Shown: one piece after another, positions 43,301 to 56,257 of the stretch
How positions within the stretch are numbered: position 1 is the stretch's first letter
How the letters are laid out: every line of letters begins with the position of its first letter
NCBI GenBank assembly: GCA_964019155.1
Contig: OZ025242.1
Location: 66,950,040-67,014,039 of the forward strand
Source: Osedax fenrisi
Lineage: Eukaryota; Annelida; Polychaeta; Sabellida; Siboglinidae
Length of the DNA: 64,000 bases
Direction: 5' to 3'
Position numbers and translations under genes: made by a program
The notes under the pieces: model-generated
The model's database searches: none
What the model was told of the DNA's origin: nothing
What the model saw: only the letters and a program-made list of their open reading frames with translations

Positions 43301-46300
43301 CCATGTAGTACCTACCTACCATGTAGTACCTACCATGTAGTACCTACCATGTAGTACCTACCATGTAGTACCTACCATGTAGTACCTACCATGTAGTACC
43401 TACCGTGTAGTACCTACCATGTAGTACCTACCATGTAGTACCTACCATGTAGTACCTACCTACCGTGTAGTACCTACCATGTAGTACCTACCGTGTAGTA
43501 CCTACCATGTAGTACCTACCTACCGTGTAGTACCTACCATGTAGTACCTACCATGTAGTACCTACCTACCATGTAGTACCTACCATGTAGTACCTACCAT
43601 GTAGTACCTACCATGTAGTACCTACCATGTAGTACCTACCATGTAGTACCTACCTACCGTGTAGTACCTACCATGTAGTACCTACCGTGTAGTACCTACC
43701 GTGTAGTACCTACCATGTAGTACCTACCGTGTAGTACCTACCATGTAGTACCTACCATGTAGTACCTACCTACCGTGTAGTACCTACCGTGTAGTACCTA
43801 CCATGTAGTACCTACCATGTAGTACCTACCTACCGTGTAGTACCTACCATGTAGTACCTACCATGTAGTACCTACCATGTAGTACCTACCATGTAGTACC
43901 TACCATGTAGTACCTACCGTGTAGTACCTACCATGTAGTACCTACCTACCGTGTAGTACCTACCATGTAGTACCTACCATGTAGTACCTACCATGTAGTA
44001 CCTACCATGTAGTACCTACCTACCATGTAGTACCTACCATGTAGTACCTACCGTGTAGTACCTACCGTGTAGTACCTACCATGTAGTACCTACAATGTAG
44101 TACCTACCATGTAGTACCTACCGTGTAGTACCTACCATGTAGTACCTACCGTGTAGTACCTACCATGTAGTACCTACCTACCATGTAGTACCTACCATGT
44201 AGTACCTACCATGTAGTACCTACCATGTAGTACCTACCATGTAGTACCTACCATGTAGTACCTACCTACCATGTAGTACCTACCATGTAGTACCTACCTA
44301 CCATGTAGTACCCACCGTGTAGTACCTACCGTGTAGTACCTACCATGTAGTACCTACCATGTAGTACCTACCGTGTAGTACCTACCATGTAGTACCCACC
44401 GTGTAGTACCTACCATGTAGTACCTACCATGTAGTACCTACCATGTAGTACCTACCATGTAGTACCCACCGTGTAGTACCTACCATGTAGTACCTACCAT
44501 GTAGTACCTACCATGTAGTACCTACCATGTAGTACCTACCATGTAGTACCTACCATGTAGTACCTACCATGTAGTACCTACCATGTAGTACCTACCTACC
44601 ATGTAGTACCTACCATGTAGTACCTACCATGTAGTACCCACCATGTAGTACCTACCTACCATGTAGTACCTACCATGTAGTACCTACCTACCATGTAGTA
44701 CCTACCATGTAGTACCTACCTACCATGTAGTACCTACCATGTAGTACCTACCGTGTAGTACCTACCGTGTAGTACCTACCGTGTAGTACCTACCGTGTAG
44801 TACCTACCATGTAGTACCTACCATGTAGTACCTACCTACCATGTAGTACCTACCGTGTAGTACCTACCGTGTAGTACCTACCATGTAGTACCTACCGTGT
44901 AGTACCTACCATGTAGTACCTACCATGTAGTACCTACCATGTAGTACCTACCGTGTAGTACCTACCATGTAGTACCTACCATGTAGTACCTACCATGTAG
45001 TACCTACCTACCATGTAGTACCTACCATGTAGTACCTACCATGTAGTACCTACCATGTAGTACCCACCATGTAGTACCTACCTACCATGTAGTACCTACC
45101 ATGTAGTACCTACCATGTAGTACCTACCTACCGTGTAGTACCTACCATGTAGTACCTACCATGTAGTGACTACCATGTAGTACCTACCCTGTAGTACCTA
45201 CCTACCATGTAGTACCTACCATGTAGTACCTACCATGTAGTACCTACCATGTAGTACCTACCATGTAGTACCTACCATGTAGTACCTACCATGTAGTACC
45301 TACCATGTAGTACCTACCATGTAGTACCTACCATGTAGTACCTACCTACCGTGTAGTACCTACCATGTAGTACCTACCATGTAGTACCTACCATGTAGTA
45401 CCTACCATGTAGTACCTACCATGTAGTACCTACCATGTAGTACCTACCATGTAGTACCTACCTACCGTGTAGTACCTACCATGTAGTACCTACCATGTAG
45501 TACCTACCATGTAGTACCTACCATGTAGTACCTACCATGTAGTACCTACCATGTAGTACCTACCTACCGTGTAGTACCTACCATGTAGTACCTACCATGT
45601 AGTACCTACCATGTAGTACCTACCATGTAGTACCTACCATGTAGTACCTACATGTAGTACCTACCATGTAGTACCTACCATGTAGTACCTACCATGTAGT
45701 ACCTACCTACCATGTAGTACCTACCATGTAGTACCTACCATGTAGTACCTACCATGTAGTACCTACCGTGTAGTACCTACCATGTAGTACCTACCATGTA
45801 GTACCTACCATGTAGTACCTACCGTGTAGTACCTACCATGTAGTACCTACCATGTAGTACCTACCTACCATGTAGTACCTACCGTGTAGTACCTACCATG
45901 TAGTACCTACCTACCATGTAGTACCTACCGTGTAGTACCTACCATGTAGTACCTACCTACCATGTAGTACCTACCATGTAGTACCTACCATGTAGTACCT
46001 ACCATGTAGTACCTATAATGTAGTACCTACCATGTAGTACCTACCGTGTAGTACCTACCATGTAGTACCTACCATGTAGTACCTACCATGTAGTACCCAC
46101 CGTGTAGTACCTACCATGTAGTACCTACCATGTAGTACCTACCATGTAGTACCTACCGTGTAGTACCTACCATGTAGTACCTACCATGTAGTACCTACCT
46201 ACCATGTAGTACCTACCGTGTAGTACCTACCATGTAGTACCTACCTACCATGTAGTACCTACCATGTAGTACCTACCATGTAGTACCTACCATGTAGTAC

Positions 46301-48109
46301 CTACCTACCATGTAGTACCTACCATGTAGTACCTACCATGTAGTACCTACCATGTAGTACCTACCATGTAGTACCTACCGTGTAGTACCTACCATGTAGT
46401 ACCTACCATGTAGTGACTACCATGTAGTACCTACCCTGTAGTACCTACCTACCATGTAGTACCTACCATGTAGTACCTACCATGTAGTACCTACCGTGTA
46501 GTACCTACCATGTAGTACCTACCATGTAGTACCTACCATGTAGTACCTACCATGTAGTACCTACCATGTAGTACCTACCATGTAGTACCTACCTACCGTG
46601 TAGTACCTACCATGTAGTACCTACCATGTAGTACCTACCATGTAGTACCTACCATGTAGTACCTACCATGTAGTACCTACCATGTAGTACCTACCGTGTA
46701 GTACCTACCATGTAGTACCTACCATGTAGTACCTACCTACCATGTAGTACCTACCGTGTAGTACCTACCATGTAGTACCTACCTACCATGTAGTACCTAC
46801 CATGTAGTACCTACCATGTAGTACCTACCATGTAGTACCTACCTACCATGTAGTACCTACCATGTAGTACCTACCGTGTAGTACCTACCATGTAGTACCC
46901 ACCGTGTAGTACCTACCGTGTAGTACCTACCTACCATGTAGTACCTACCATGTAGTACCTACCATGTAGTACCTACCATGTAGTGACTACCATGTAGTAC
47001 CTACCCTGTAGTACCTACCTACCATGTAGTACCTACCATGTAGTACCTACCATGTAGTACCTACCGTGTAGTACCTACCTACCATGTAGTACCTACCATG
47101 TAGTACCTACCATGTAGTACCTACCGTGTAGTACCTACCATGTAGTACCTACCATGTAGTACCTACCATGTAGTACCTACCATGTAGTACCTACCATGTA
47201 GTGACTACCATGTAGTACCTACCCTGTAGTACCTACCTACCATGTAGTACCTACCATGTAGTACCTACCATGTAGTACCTACCGTGTAGTACCTACCATG
47301 TAGTACCTACCATGTAGTACCTACCATGTAGTACCTACCATGTAGTACCTACCATGTAGTACCTACCATGTAGTACCTACCTACCGTGTAGTACCTACCA
47401 TGTAGTACCTACCATGTAGTACCTACCATGTAGTACCTACCATGTAGTACCTACCATGTAGTACCTACCATGTAGTACCTACCATGTAGTACCTACCTAC
47501 CGTGTAGTACCTACCATGTAGTACCTACCATGTAGTACCTACCATGTAGTACCTACCATGTAGTACCTACCATGTAGTACCTACCATGTAGTACCTACCT
47601 ACCGTGTAGTACCTACCATGTAGTACCTACCATGTAGTACCTACCATGTAGTACCTACCATGTAGTACCTACCGTGTAGTACCTACCGTGTAGTACCTAC
47701 CATGTAGTACCTACCTACCATGTAGTACCTACCGTGTAGTACCTACCATGTAGTACCTACCTACCATGTAGTACCTACCATGTAGTACCTACCATGTAGT
47801 ACCTACCATGTAGTACCTACCGTGTAGTACCTACCATGTAGTACCTACCATGTAGTACCTACCATGTAGTACCCACCGTGTAGTACCTACCATGTAGTAC
47901 CTACCATGTAGTACCTACCATGTAGTACCTACCATGTAGTACCTACCATGTAGTACCTACCATGTAGTACCTACCATGTAGTACCTACCTACCATGTAGT
48001 ACCTACCATGTAGTACCTACCATGTAGTACCCACCATGTAGTACCTACCTACCATGTAGTACCTACCATGTAGTACCTACCATGTAGTACCTACCATGTA
48101 GTACCTACC

Positions 48110-48858
48110 TACTATGTAGTACCTACCATGTAGTACCTACCATGTAGTGACTACCATGTAGTACCTACCCTGTAGTACCTACCTACCATGTAGTACCTAC
48201 CATGTAGTACCTACCATGTAGTACCTACCATGTAGTACCTACCATGTAGTACCTACCGTGTAATACCTACCTACCGTGTAGTACCTACCCTGTAGTACCT
48301 ACCTACCATGTAGTACTTACCATGTAGTACCTACCATGTAGTACCCACCATGTAGTACCTACCTACCATGTAGTACCTACCATGTAGTACCTACCATGTA
48401 GTACCTACCTACCATGTAGTACCTACCATGTAGTACCTACCATGTAGTACCTACCATGTAGTACCCACCATGTAGTACCTACCTACCATGTAGTACCTAC
48501 CATGTAGTACCTACCATGTAGTACCTACCATGTAGTACCTACCATGTAGTACCTACCTACTATGTAGTACCTACCATGTAGTACCTACCATGTAGTGACT
48601 ACCATGTAGTACCTACCCTGTAGTACCTACCTACCATGTAGTACCTACCATGTAGTACCTACCATGTAGTACCTACCATGTAGTACCTACCATGTAGTAC
48701 CTACCGTGTAATACCTACCTACCGTGTAGTACCTACCCTGTAGTACCTACCTACCATGTAGTACTTACCATGTAGTACCTACCATGTAGTACCCACCATG
48801 TAGTACCTACCTACCATGTAGTACCTACCATGTAGTACCTACCATGTAGTACCTACCT
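48110..48858. repeat. Satellite higher-order repeat, 448-bp tandem duplication
   Basis: Rare variants CTACTATG (48111, 48559), GTGACT (48147, 48595), GTGTAATAC (48261, 48709) and GTACTTAC repeat at a 448-bp offset over about 300 bp. Partial relatives with TAATAC lie at 41728 and 50023, so this haplotype block has also moved several kilobases. Confidence 0.8.
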
Positions 48859-51714
48859 ACCATGTAGTACCTACCATGTAGTACCTACCATGTAGTACCT
48901 ACCATGTAGTACCTACCATGTAGTACCTACCTACCATGTAGTACCTACCATGTAGTACCTACCATGTAGTACCTACCGTGTAGTACCTACCATGTAGTAC
49001 CTACCCTGTAGTACCTACCATGTAGTACCTACCGTGTAGTACCTACCGTGTAGTACCTACCGTGTAGTACCTACCATGTAGTACCTACCTACCATGTAGT
49101 ACCTACCATGTAGTACCTACCATGTAGTACCCACCATGTAGTACCTACCTACCATGTAGTACCTACCATGTAGTACCTACCTACCATGTAGTACCTACCA
49201 TGTAGTACCTACCATGTAGTACCTACCATGTAGTACCTACCATGTAGTACCTACCGTGTAGTACCTACCTACCATGTAGTACCTACCATGTAGTACCTAC
49301 CTACCGTGTAGTACCTACCGTGTAGTACCTACCATGTAGTACCTACCATGTAGTACCTACCGTGTAGTACCTACCATGTAGTACCTACCTACCATGTAGT
49401 ACCTACCATGTAGTACCTACCATGTAGTACCCACCATGTAGTACCTACCTACCATGTAGTACCTACCATGTAGTACCTACCTACCATGTAGTACCTACCA
49501 TGTAGTACCTACCATGTAGTACCTACCATGTAGTACCTACCATGTAGTACCTACCATGTAGTACCTACCGTGTAGTACCTACCTACCATGTAGTACCTAC
49601 CATGTAGTACCTACCATGTAGTACCTACCGTGTAGTACCTACCATGTAGTACCTACCATGTAGTACCTACCGTGTAGTACCTACCATGTAGTACCCACCA
49701 TGTAGTACCTACCATGTAGTACCTACCGTGTAGTACCTACCGTGTAGTACCTACCGTGTAGTACCTACCATGTAGTACCTACCTACCATGTATTACCTAC
49801 CATGTAGTACCTACCATGTAGTACCTACCATGTAGTACCCACCATGTAGTACCTACCTACCATGTAGTACCTACCATGTAGTACCTACCATGTAGTACCT
49901 ACCATGTAGTACCTACCATGTAGTACCTACCCTGTAGTACCTACCTACCATGTAGTACCTACCATGTAGTACCTACCATGTAGTACCTACCATGTAGTAC
50001 CTACCATGTAGTACCTACCGTGTAATACCTACCTACCGTGTAGTACCTACCCTGTAGTACCTACCTACCATGTAGTACTTACCATGTAGTACCTACCATG
50101 TAGTACCCACCATGTAGTACCTACCTACCATGTAGTACCTACCATGTAGTACCTACCATGTAGTACCTACCTACCATGTAGTACCTACCATGTAGTACCT
50201 ACCGTGTAGTACCTACCATGTAGTACCTACCTACCATGTAGTACCTACCATGTAGTACCTACCTACCATGTAGTACCTACCATGTAGTACCTACCATGTA
50301 GTACCTACCATGTAGTACCTACCGTGTAGTACCTACCTACCATGTAGTACCTACCCTGTAGTACCTACCTACCATGTAGTACCTACCATGTAGTACCTAC
50401 CATGTAGTACCTACCATGTAGTACCTACCATGTAGTACCTACCATGTAGTACCTACCGTGTAGTACCTACCTACCATGTAGTACCTACCGTGTAGTACCT
50501 ACCATGTAGTACCCACCATGTAGTACCTACCATGTAGTACCTACCGTGTAGTACCTACCGTGTAGTACCTACCGTGTAGTACCTACCATGTAGTACCTAC
50601 CATGTAGTACCTACCTACCATGTAGTACCTACCATGTAGTACCTACCATGTAGTACCTACCATGTAGTACCCACCATGTAGTACCTACCATGTAGTACCT
50701 ACCATGTAGTACCTACCATGTAGTACCCACCATGTAGTACCTACCTACCATGTAGTACCTACCATGTAGTACCTACCATGTAGTACCTACCATGTAGTAC
50801 CTACCATGTAGTACCTACCATGTAGTACCTACCCTGTAGTACCTACCTACCATGTAGTACCTACCATGTAGTACCTACCATGTAGTACCTACCATGTAGT
50901 ACCTACCATGTAGTACCTACCATGTAGTACCTACCGTGTAGTACCTACCTACCATGTAGTACCTACCGTGTAGTACCTACCATGTAGTACCCACCATGTA
51001 GTACCTACCGTGTAGTACCTACCGTGTAGTACCTACCATGTAGTACCTACCATGTAGTACCTACCATGTAGTACCTACCTACCATGTAGTACCTACCATG
51101 TAGTACCTACCATGTAGTACCTACCATGTAGTACCCACCATGTAGTACCTACCTACCATGTAGTACCTACCATGTAGTACCTACCATGTAGTACCTACCT
51201 ACCGTGTAGTACCTACCATGTAGTACCTACCATGTAGTGACTACCATGTAGTACCTACCATGTAGTACCTACCATGTAGTACCTACCATGTAGTACCTAC
51301 CATGTAGTACCTACCCTGTAGTACCTACCTACCATGTAGTACCTACCATGTAGTACCTACCATGTAGTACCTACCATGTAGTACCTACCATGTAGTACCT
51401 ACCCTGTAATACCTACCTACCATGTAGTACCTACCATGTAGTACCTACCATGTAGTACCTACCATGTAGTACCTACCATGTAGTACCTACCATGTAGTAC
51501 CAACCATGTAGTACCTACCATGTAGTACCTACCGTGTAGTACCTACCATGTAGTACCTACCATGTAGTACCTACCATGTAGTACCTACCATGTAGTACCT
51601 ACCATGTAGTACCTACCATGTAGTACCTACCTACCATGTAGTACCTACCATGTAGTACCTACCGTGTAGTACCTACCATGTAGTACCTACCGTGTAGTAC
51701 CTACCATGTAGTAC

Positions 51715-53640
51715 CTACCTACCATGTAGTACCTACCATGTAGTACCTACCATGTAGTACCTACCTACCGTGTAGTACCTACCATGTAGTACCTACCATG
51801 TAGTACCTACCATGTAGTACCTACCCTGTAGTACCTACCTACCATGTAGTACCTACCATGTAGTACCTACCATGTAGTACCTACCATGTAGTACCTACCA
51901 TGTAGTACCTACCTACCGTGTAGTACCTACCATGTAGTACCTACCATGTAGTACCTACCATGTAGTACCTACCATGTAGTACCTATAATGTAGTACCTAC
52001 CATGTAGTACCTACCATGTAGTACCTACCATGTAGTACCTACCATGTAGTACCTACCGTGTAGTACCTACCGTGTAGTACCTACCATGTAGTACCTACCA
52101 TGTAGTACCTACCATGTAGTACCTACCATGTAGTACCTACCTACCATGTAGTACCTACCATGTAGTACCTACCATGTAGTACCTACCGTGTAGTACCTAC
52201 CATGTAGTACCTACCTACCATGTAGTACCTACCATGTAGTACCTACCATGTAGTACCTACCATGTAGTACCTACCTACCGTGTAGTACCTACCATGTAGT
52301 ACCTACCATGTAGTACCTACCATGTAGTACCTACCCTGTAGTACCTACCTACCATGTAGTACCTACCATGTAGTACCTACCATGTAGTACCTACCATGTA
52401 GTACCTACCATGTAGTACCTACCATGTAGTACCTACCTACCGTGTAGTACCTACCATGTAGTACCTACCATGTAGTACCTACCATGTAGTACCTACCATG
52501 TAGTACCTATAATGTAGTACCTACCATGTAGTACCTACCATGTAGTACCTACCATGTAGTACCTACCATGTAGTACCTACCATGTAGTACCTACCGTGTA
52601 GTACCTACCGTGTAGTACCTACCATGTAGTACCTACCATGTAGTACCTACCATGTAGTACCTACCATGTAGTACCTACCTACCGTGTAGTACCTACCATG
52701 TAGTACCTACCGTGTAGTACCTACCATGTAGTACCTACCATGTAGTACCTACCTACCATGTAGTACCTACCATGTAGTACCTACCATGTAGTACCTACCA
52801 TGTAGTACCTACCATGTAGTACCTACCGTGTAGTACCTACCATGTAGTACCTACCGTGTAGTACCTACCGTGTAGTACCTACCATGTAGTACCTACCATG
52901 TAGTACCTACCATGTAGTACCTACCATGTAGTACCTACCATGTAGTACCTACCTACCATGTAGTACCTACCATGTAGTACCTACCATGTAGTACCTACCA
53001 TGTAGTACCTACCGTGTAGTACCTACCATGTAGTACCTACCATGTAGTACCTACCATGTAGTACCTACCATGTAGTACCTACCATGTAGTACCTACCGTG
53101 TAGTACCTACCCACCATGTAGTACCTACCATGTAGTACCTACCATGTAGTACCTACCATGTAGTACCTATAATGTAGTACCTACCATGTAGTACCTACCA
53201 TGTAGTACCTACCATGTAGTACCTACCATGTAGTACCTACCGTGTAGTACCTACCGTGTAGTACCTACCATGTAGTACCTACCATGTAGTACCTACCATG
53301 TAGTACCTACCATGTAGTACCTACCTACCGTGTAGTACCTACCATGTAGTACCTACCGTGTAGTACCTACCATGTAGTACCTACCATGTAGTACCTACCT
53401 ACCATGTAGTACCTACCATGTAGTACCTACCATGTAGTACCTACCATGTAGTACCTACCATGTAGTACCTACCTACCATGTAGTACCTACCATGTAGTAC
53501 CTACCATGTAGTACCTACCATGTAGTACCTACCGTGTAGTACCTACCATGTAGTACCTACCATGTAGTACCTACCATGTAGTACCTACCATGTAGTACCT
53601 ACCATGTAGTACCTACCGTGTAGTACCTACCCACCATGTA
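51715..53640. repeat. Satellite higher-order repeats marked by CTATAATG
   Basis: CTATAATG occurs at 51983, 52507 and 53167 (offsets 524 and 660). CCTG-marked flanks at 51825 and 52335 match at 510 bp, one 14-bp unit less, showing unit-sized indels inside the repeat. The segment 52941-53120 recurs at 53461-53640 (offset 520). A lone related unit lies at 46013. Confidence 0.7.
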
Positions 53641-54056
53641 GTACCTACCGTGTAGTACCTACCGTGTAGTACCTACCATGTAGTACCTACCATGTAGTAC
53701 CTACCATGTAGTACCTACCATGTAGTACCTACCATGTAGCACCTACCATGTAGTACCTACCGTGTAGTACCTACCATGTAGTACCTACCTACCATGTAGT
53801 ACCTACCCACCATGTAGTACCTACCATGTAGTACCTACCGTGTAGTACCTACCATGTAGTACCTACCATGTAGTGACTACCATGTAGTACCTACCGTGTA
53901 GTACCTACCTACCATGTAGTACCTACCATGTAGTACCTACCATGTAGTACCTACCATGTAGTACCTACCGTGTAGTACCTACCATGTAGTACCTACCATG
54001 TAGTACCTACCATGTAGTACCCACCGTGTAGTACCTACCATGTAGTACCTACCATG

Positions 54057-55062
54057 GTTAACAATGAGGATCATCGTTACATTTAAAATAAACACTGATG
54101 TCATCGGGGTATGTATGGATTCACATTTGAATTAGAATGTAGTGTAAGAGGGGTAGTAGGTATATATATATATATTATTAAATAGTATGGGATAAAGGAG
54201 CGAATATTGAGGTAGGGGCATATACCATACGATATGTGGCGAGGAGTTTTATTGTATTAACTTTGGTGATACGTGACTGGAAATAAATAAGGTTAGGTTC
54301 TAAACTATAGTTATACCAATAGATGTGGTATTGAAGTGAGGTAGTTTAGCTGAATACTAGTATGTCGAAGTCTAGCTGATAGGTCAACTAGGACTATAAT
54401 GTTGACATTATTATTATCGAGTCTCTTAAGAAGGTCATTGGTTATTATATCGATGTAGTTTCAATTGATTTTGATATCACATATGTGCTTTTTAAAGGAG
54501 AACGCAAGCTTTTAGGGGGTTTTGTTATGTAATATGTAACCGTTTAATAGCTAATTGTTATGTGCAAGGCATTAGTAGTGTACATGTATAGTTGAATGTT
54601 TATCGGTAGGTATTATTTAAACTGAATTAACAGTGATTAAACAATACAATAGTTTACCATTATATAAGGCAGATATATAATATAATGTATTAATAACTAT
54701 TGTAGTGGCCCTAGGAATTGAATATGTATTTAATATGGATAATTTATCTGCATATCGGATTGATCAGCTAAATGATCTATGAAATAAAATTATTGTTAAC
54801 TAAATGTGAATAGGAATATTAAAGTATATTGTTTTTATTTTTTGAATATTGAATAATTTAAAATAGGATAATATTTCAAATTCTCAGTCGTTCGACTGAT
54901 TAAGATAAACGATAATATTTATATCTTATAAAATTATGGTATAGTTTAAGGTTATTTTTACCTCACCAAATTACGAAAAATACATTTTATCTATGTTTTT
55001 ATTAATATTAAATATCATTTAAATATATATTATCTATAACTTCTGAAATTTTCAAATGATTA
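54057..55062. other. AT-rich spacer of cassette copy 3, no gene seen
   Basis: Same spacer as copies 1 and 2, with two substitutions seen (A at 54547 for T; T at 54655 for G). The last ~140 bp of satellite before it (ten units ending A-A-CCCAC-G-A in variant order) also match the flanks of copies 1 and 2, while unit order further left differs in all three. Confidence 0.7.
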
Positions 55063-55582
55063 TATTTATTATTGTGGATTTGTGGAGAGCTCAGTTTCCT
55101 CAGAATACTCGGCCTATATTTCTTCATCTGTATCCGAAGCGATACATGATGAACAGGTATGGTGATTATAACTCCAATCCACCGGCTCCCCAGGTTTCGG
55201 ATAGGGGACGGCCATTAGATATAATAATTAGCTGCGAATAACCAATAAGCTGTGCCGGACAAAATCGAGGTTGCCCCATGGCAAGGCATAGTATCTGTTT
55301 AGCCACCCGAGCAGGGTTACGCAAATGTGTATGGAGTAGCGACCGCACATTTTATCTAGCTACTGAAAGCAAAACATGACAAAACAATCTACAATATATC
55401 CATCAGGCATCGCTCGTCACGCGGAACAAGGAGCGCGTCCTACAATTTAATCTCAGGTTGCAGTCGAAAAGTCAGCGACTGAGAATAAGAAAAATAAAAA
55501 TAAAAAACCTTAACTTATAAATGCTAGTACGAAGACCACGATAAGCACATTAAACACTGTAAAAATATGGAAAATATCATAA
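55063..55582 (+). other. RTE 5' leader region (copy 3; same at 13481-14000 and 21391-21910)
   Basis: GC-richer stretch ahead of the endonuclease that contrasts with the AT-rich spacer to its left. It resembles, from memory, the untranslated leader of RTE elements, with a run from about 55180 that includes CGGCTCCCCAGG and GCTCGTCACGCGG. No start codon for the original protein can be fixed, and stops interrupt the frame before 55583. The short frames it contains on both strands overlap each other, lack family features and are not annotated as genes. Confidence 0.55.
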
Positions 55583-56251
55583 TTAATAGACTCAGCAGTA
55601 AGAACAGGTCAATATGTAGTATGTATACTAGAACACAGGTTCATACACGAAGATACTCTAATAAAAGAATATACATTTGACAAGTGGAAACTTATAACCT
55701 GCTCGTCATGGAGGAACAACCGTAAAGCTGCCACATTAGGTATTGGAATCCTTGTGAGCTTAAAAGCTTATAATACAATAACAAAAGTTGAAAAGATAAC
55801 TTCACGAATAATGACGATACAATTCCATGGTAACCCAATGACTATAATAATATCATATTACAGTCCAACGTATGTCAGTGATGAAATAGAGACAGAAGAT
55901 TTGTATACAGATCTCACAGCAATAACGAGACAGGTGCCTAAACATAACCTACTTTTAATTACTGGTAATTTTAAAGATCACCTCGGTCAATATGACGTTT
56001 TCAAATACTCTTTTCACTAGACCACAAATCGAAATGGCATTATGCTTAAAAATGTTCTACATGAAAATAAATTGATATGCTTAAACACGCAATACCAGAA
56101 AATATCAGGTCAAACCTGGACTCATACTTCGCCAAACAACTTAAAATCACAAATTGATTTCATAATCACTAGCTCAAAGTGGAAAAATAGTGCAAAGAAC
56201 ACAAGAGCATATAATTCATTCATCAGTTTAAAATATCAAAAAAGTAAGTAA
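55583..56251 (+). pseudogene. RTE endonuclease domain remnant, copy 3
   Basis: Same frame and lesions as the other copies: TAG at 56018-56020, GNFKDHLG in place of GDFNAHLG, and the deleted SDH segment at the end. The conserved pieces are the EHRF segment near 55630, KWKLITCSSW, the YYSPT segment, ENKLICLNTQYQ and SQIDFIITS. Sharing all these defects with copies 1 and 2 shows that the element was dead before the cassette was copied. Confidence 0.88.
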
Positions 56252-56257
56252 AACCAA

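Larger units (their letters stand above)
23938..54056. repeat. 14-bp satellite array, block 3 (30 kb)
   Basis: Longest uninterrupted satellite block, same unit and orientation. It ends at CATG (54053-54056), where cassette copy 3 begins. It contains many local higher-order duplications, listed separately. Two units are only 13 bp (CCTACATG, near 42979 and 45648). Single-base variants include TAATAC (48261, 48709, 50023), CTATAATG (46013, 51983, 52507, 53167) and GTAACT (34123, 34791, 35583, 36153, 36821). Nothing other than satellite was seen in the 30 kb. Confidence 0.97.

Noticed and set aside
1..54056. Telomeric repeat
   Set aside because: The unit is not TTAGG or TTAGGG or any simple variant of them, and the array lies between other sequences. 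No telomere-type repeat was seen in the window.
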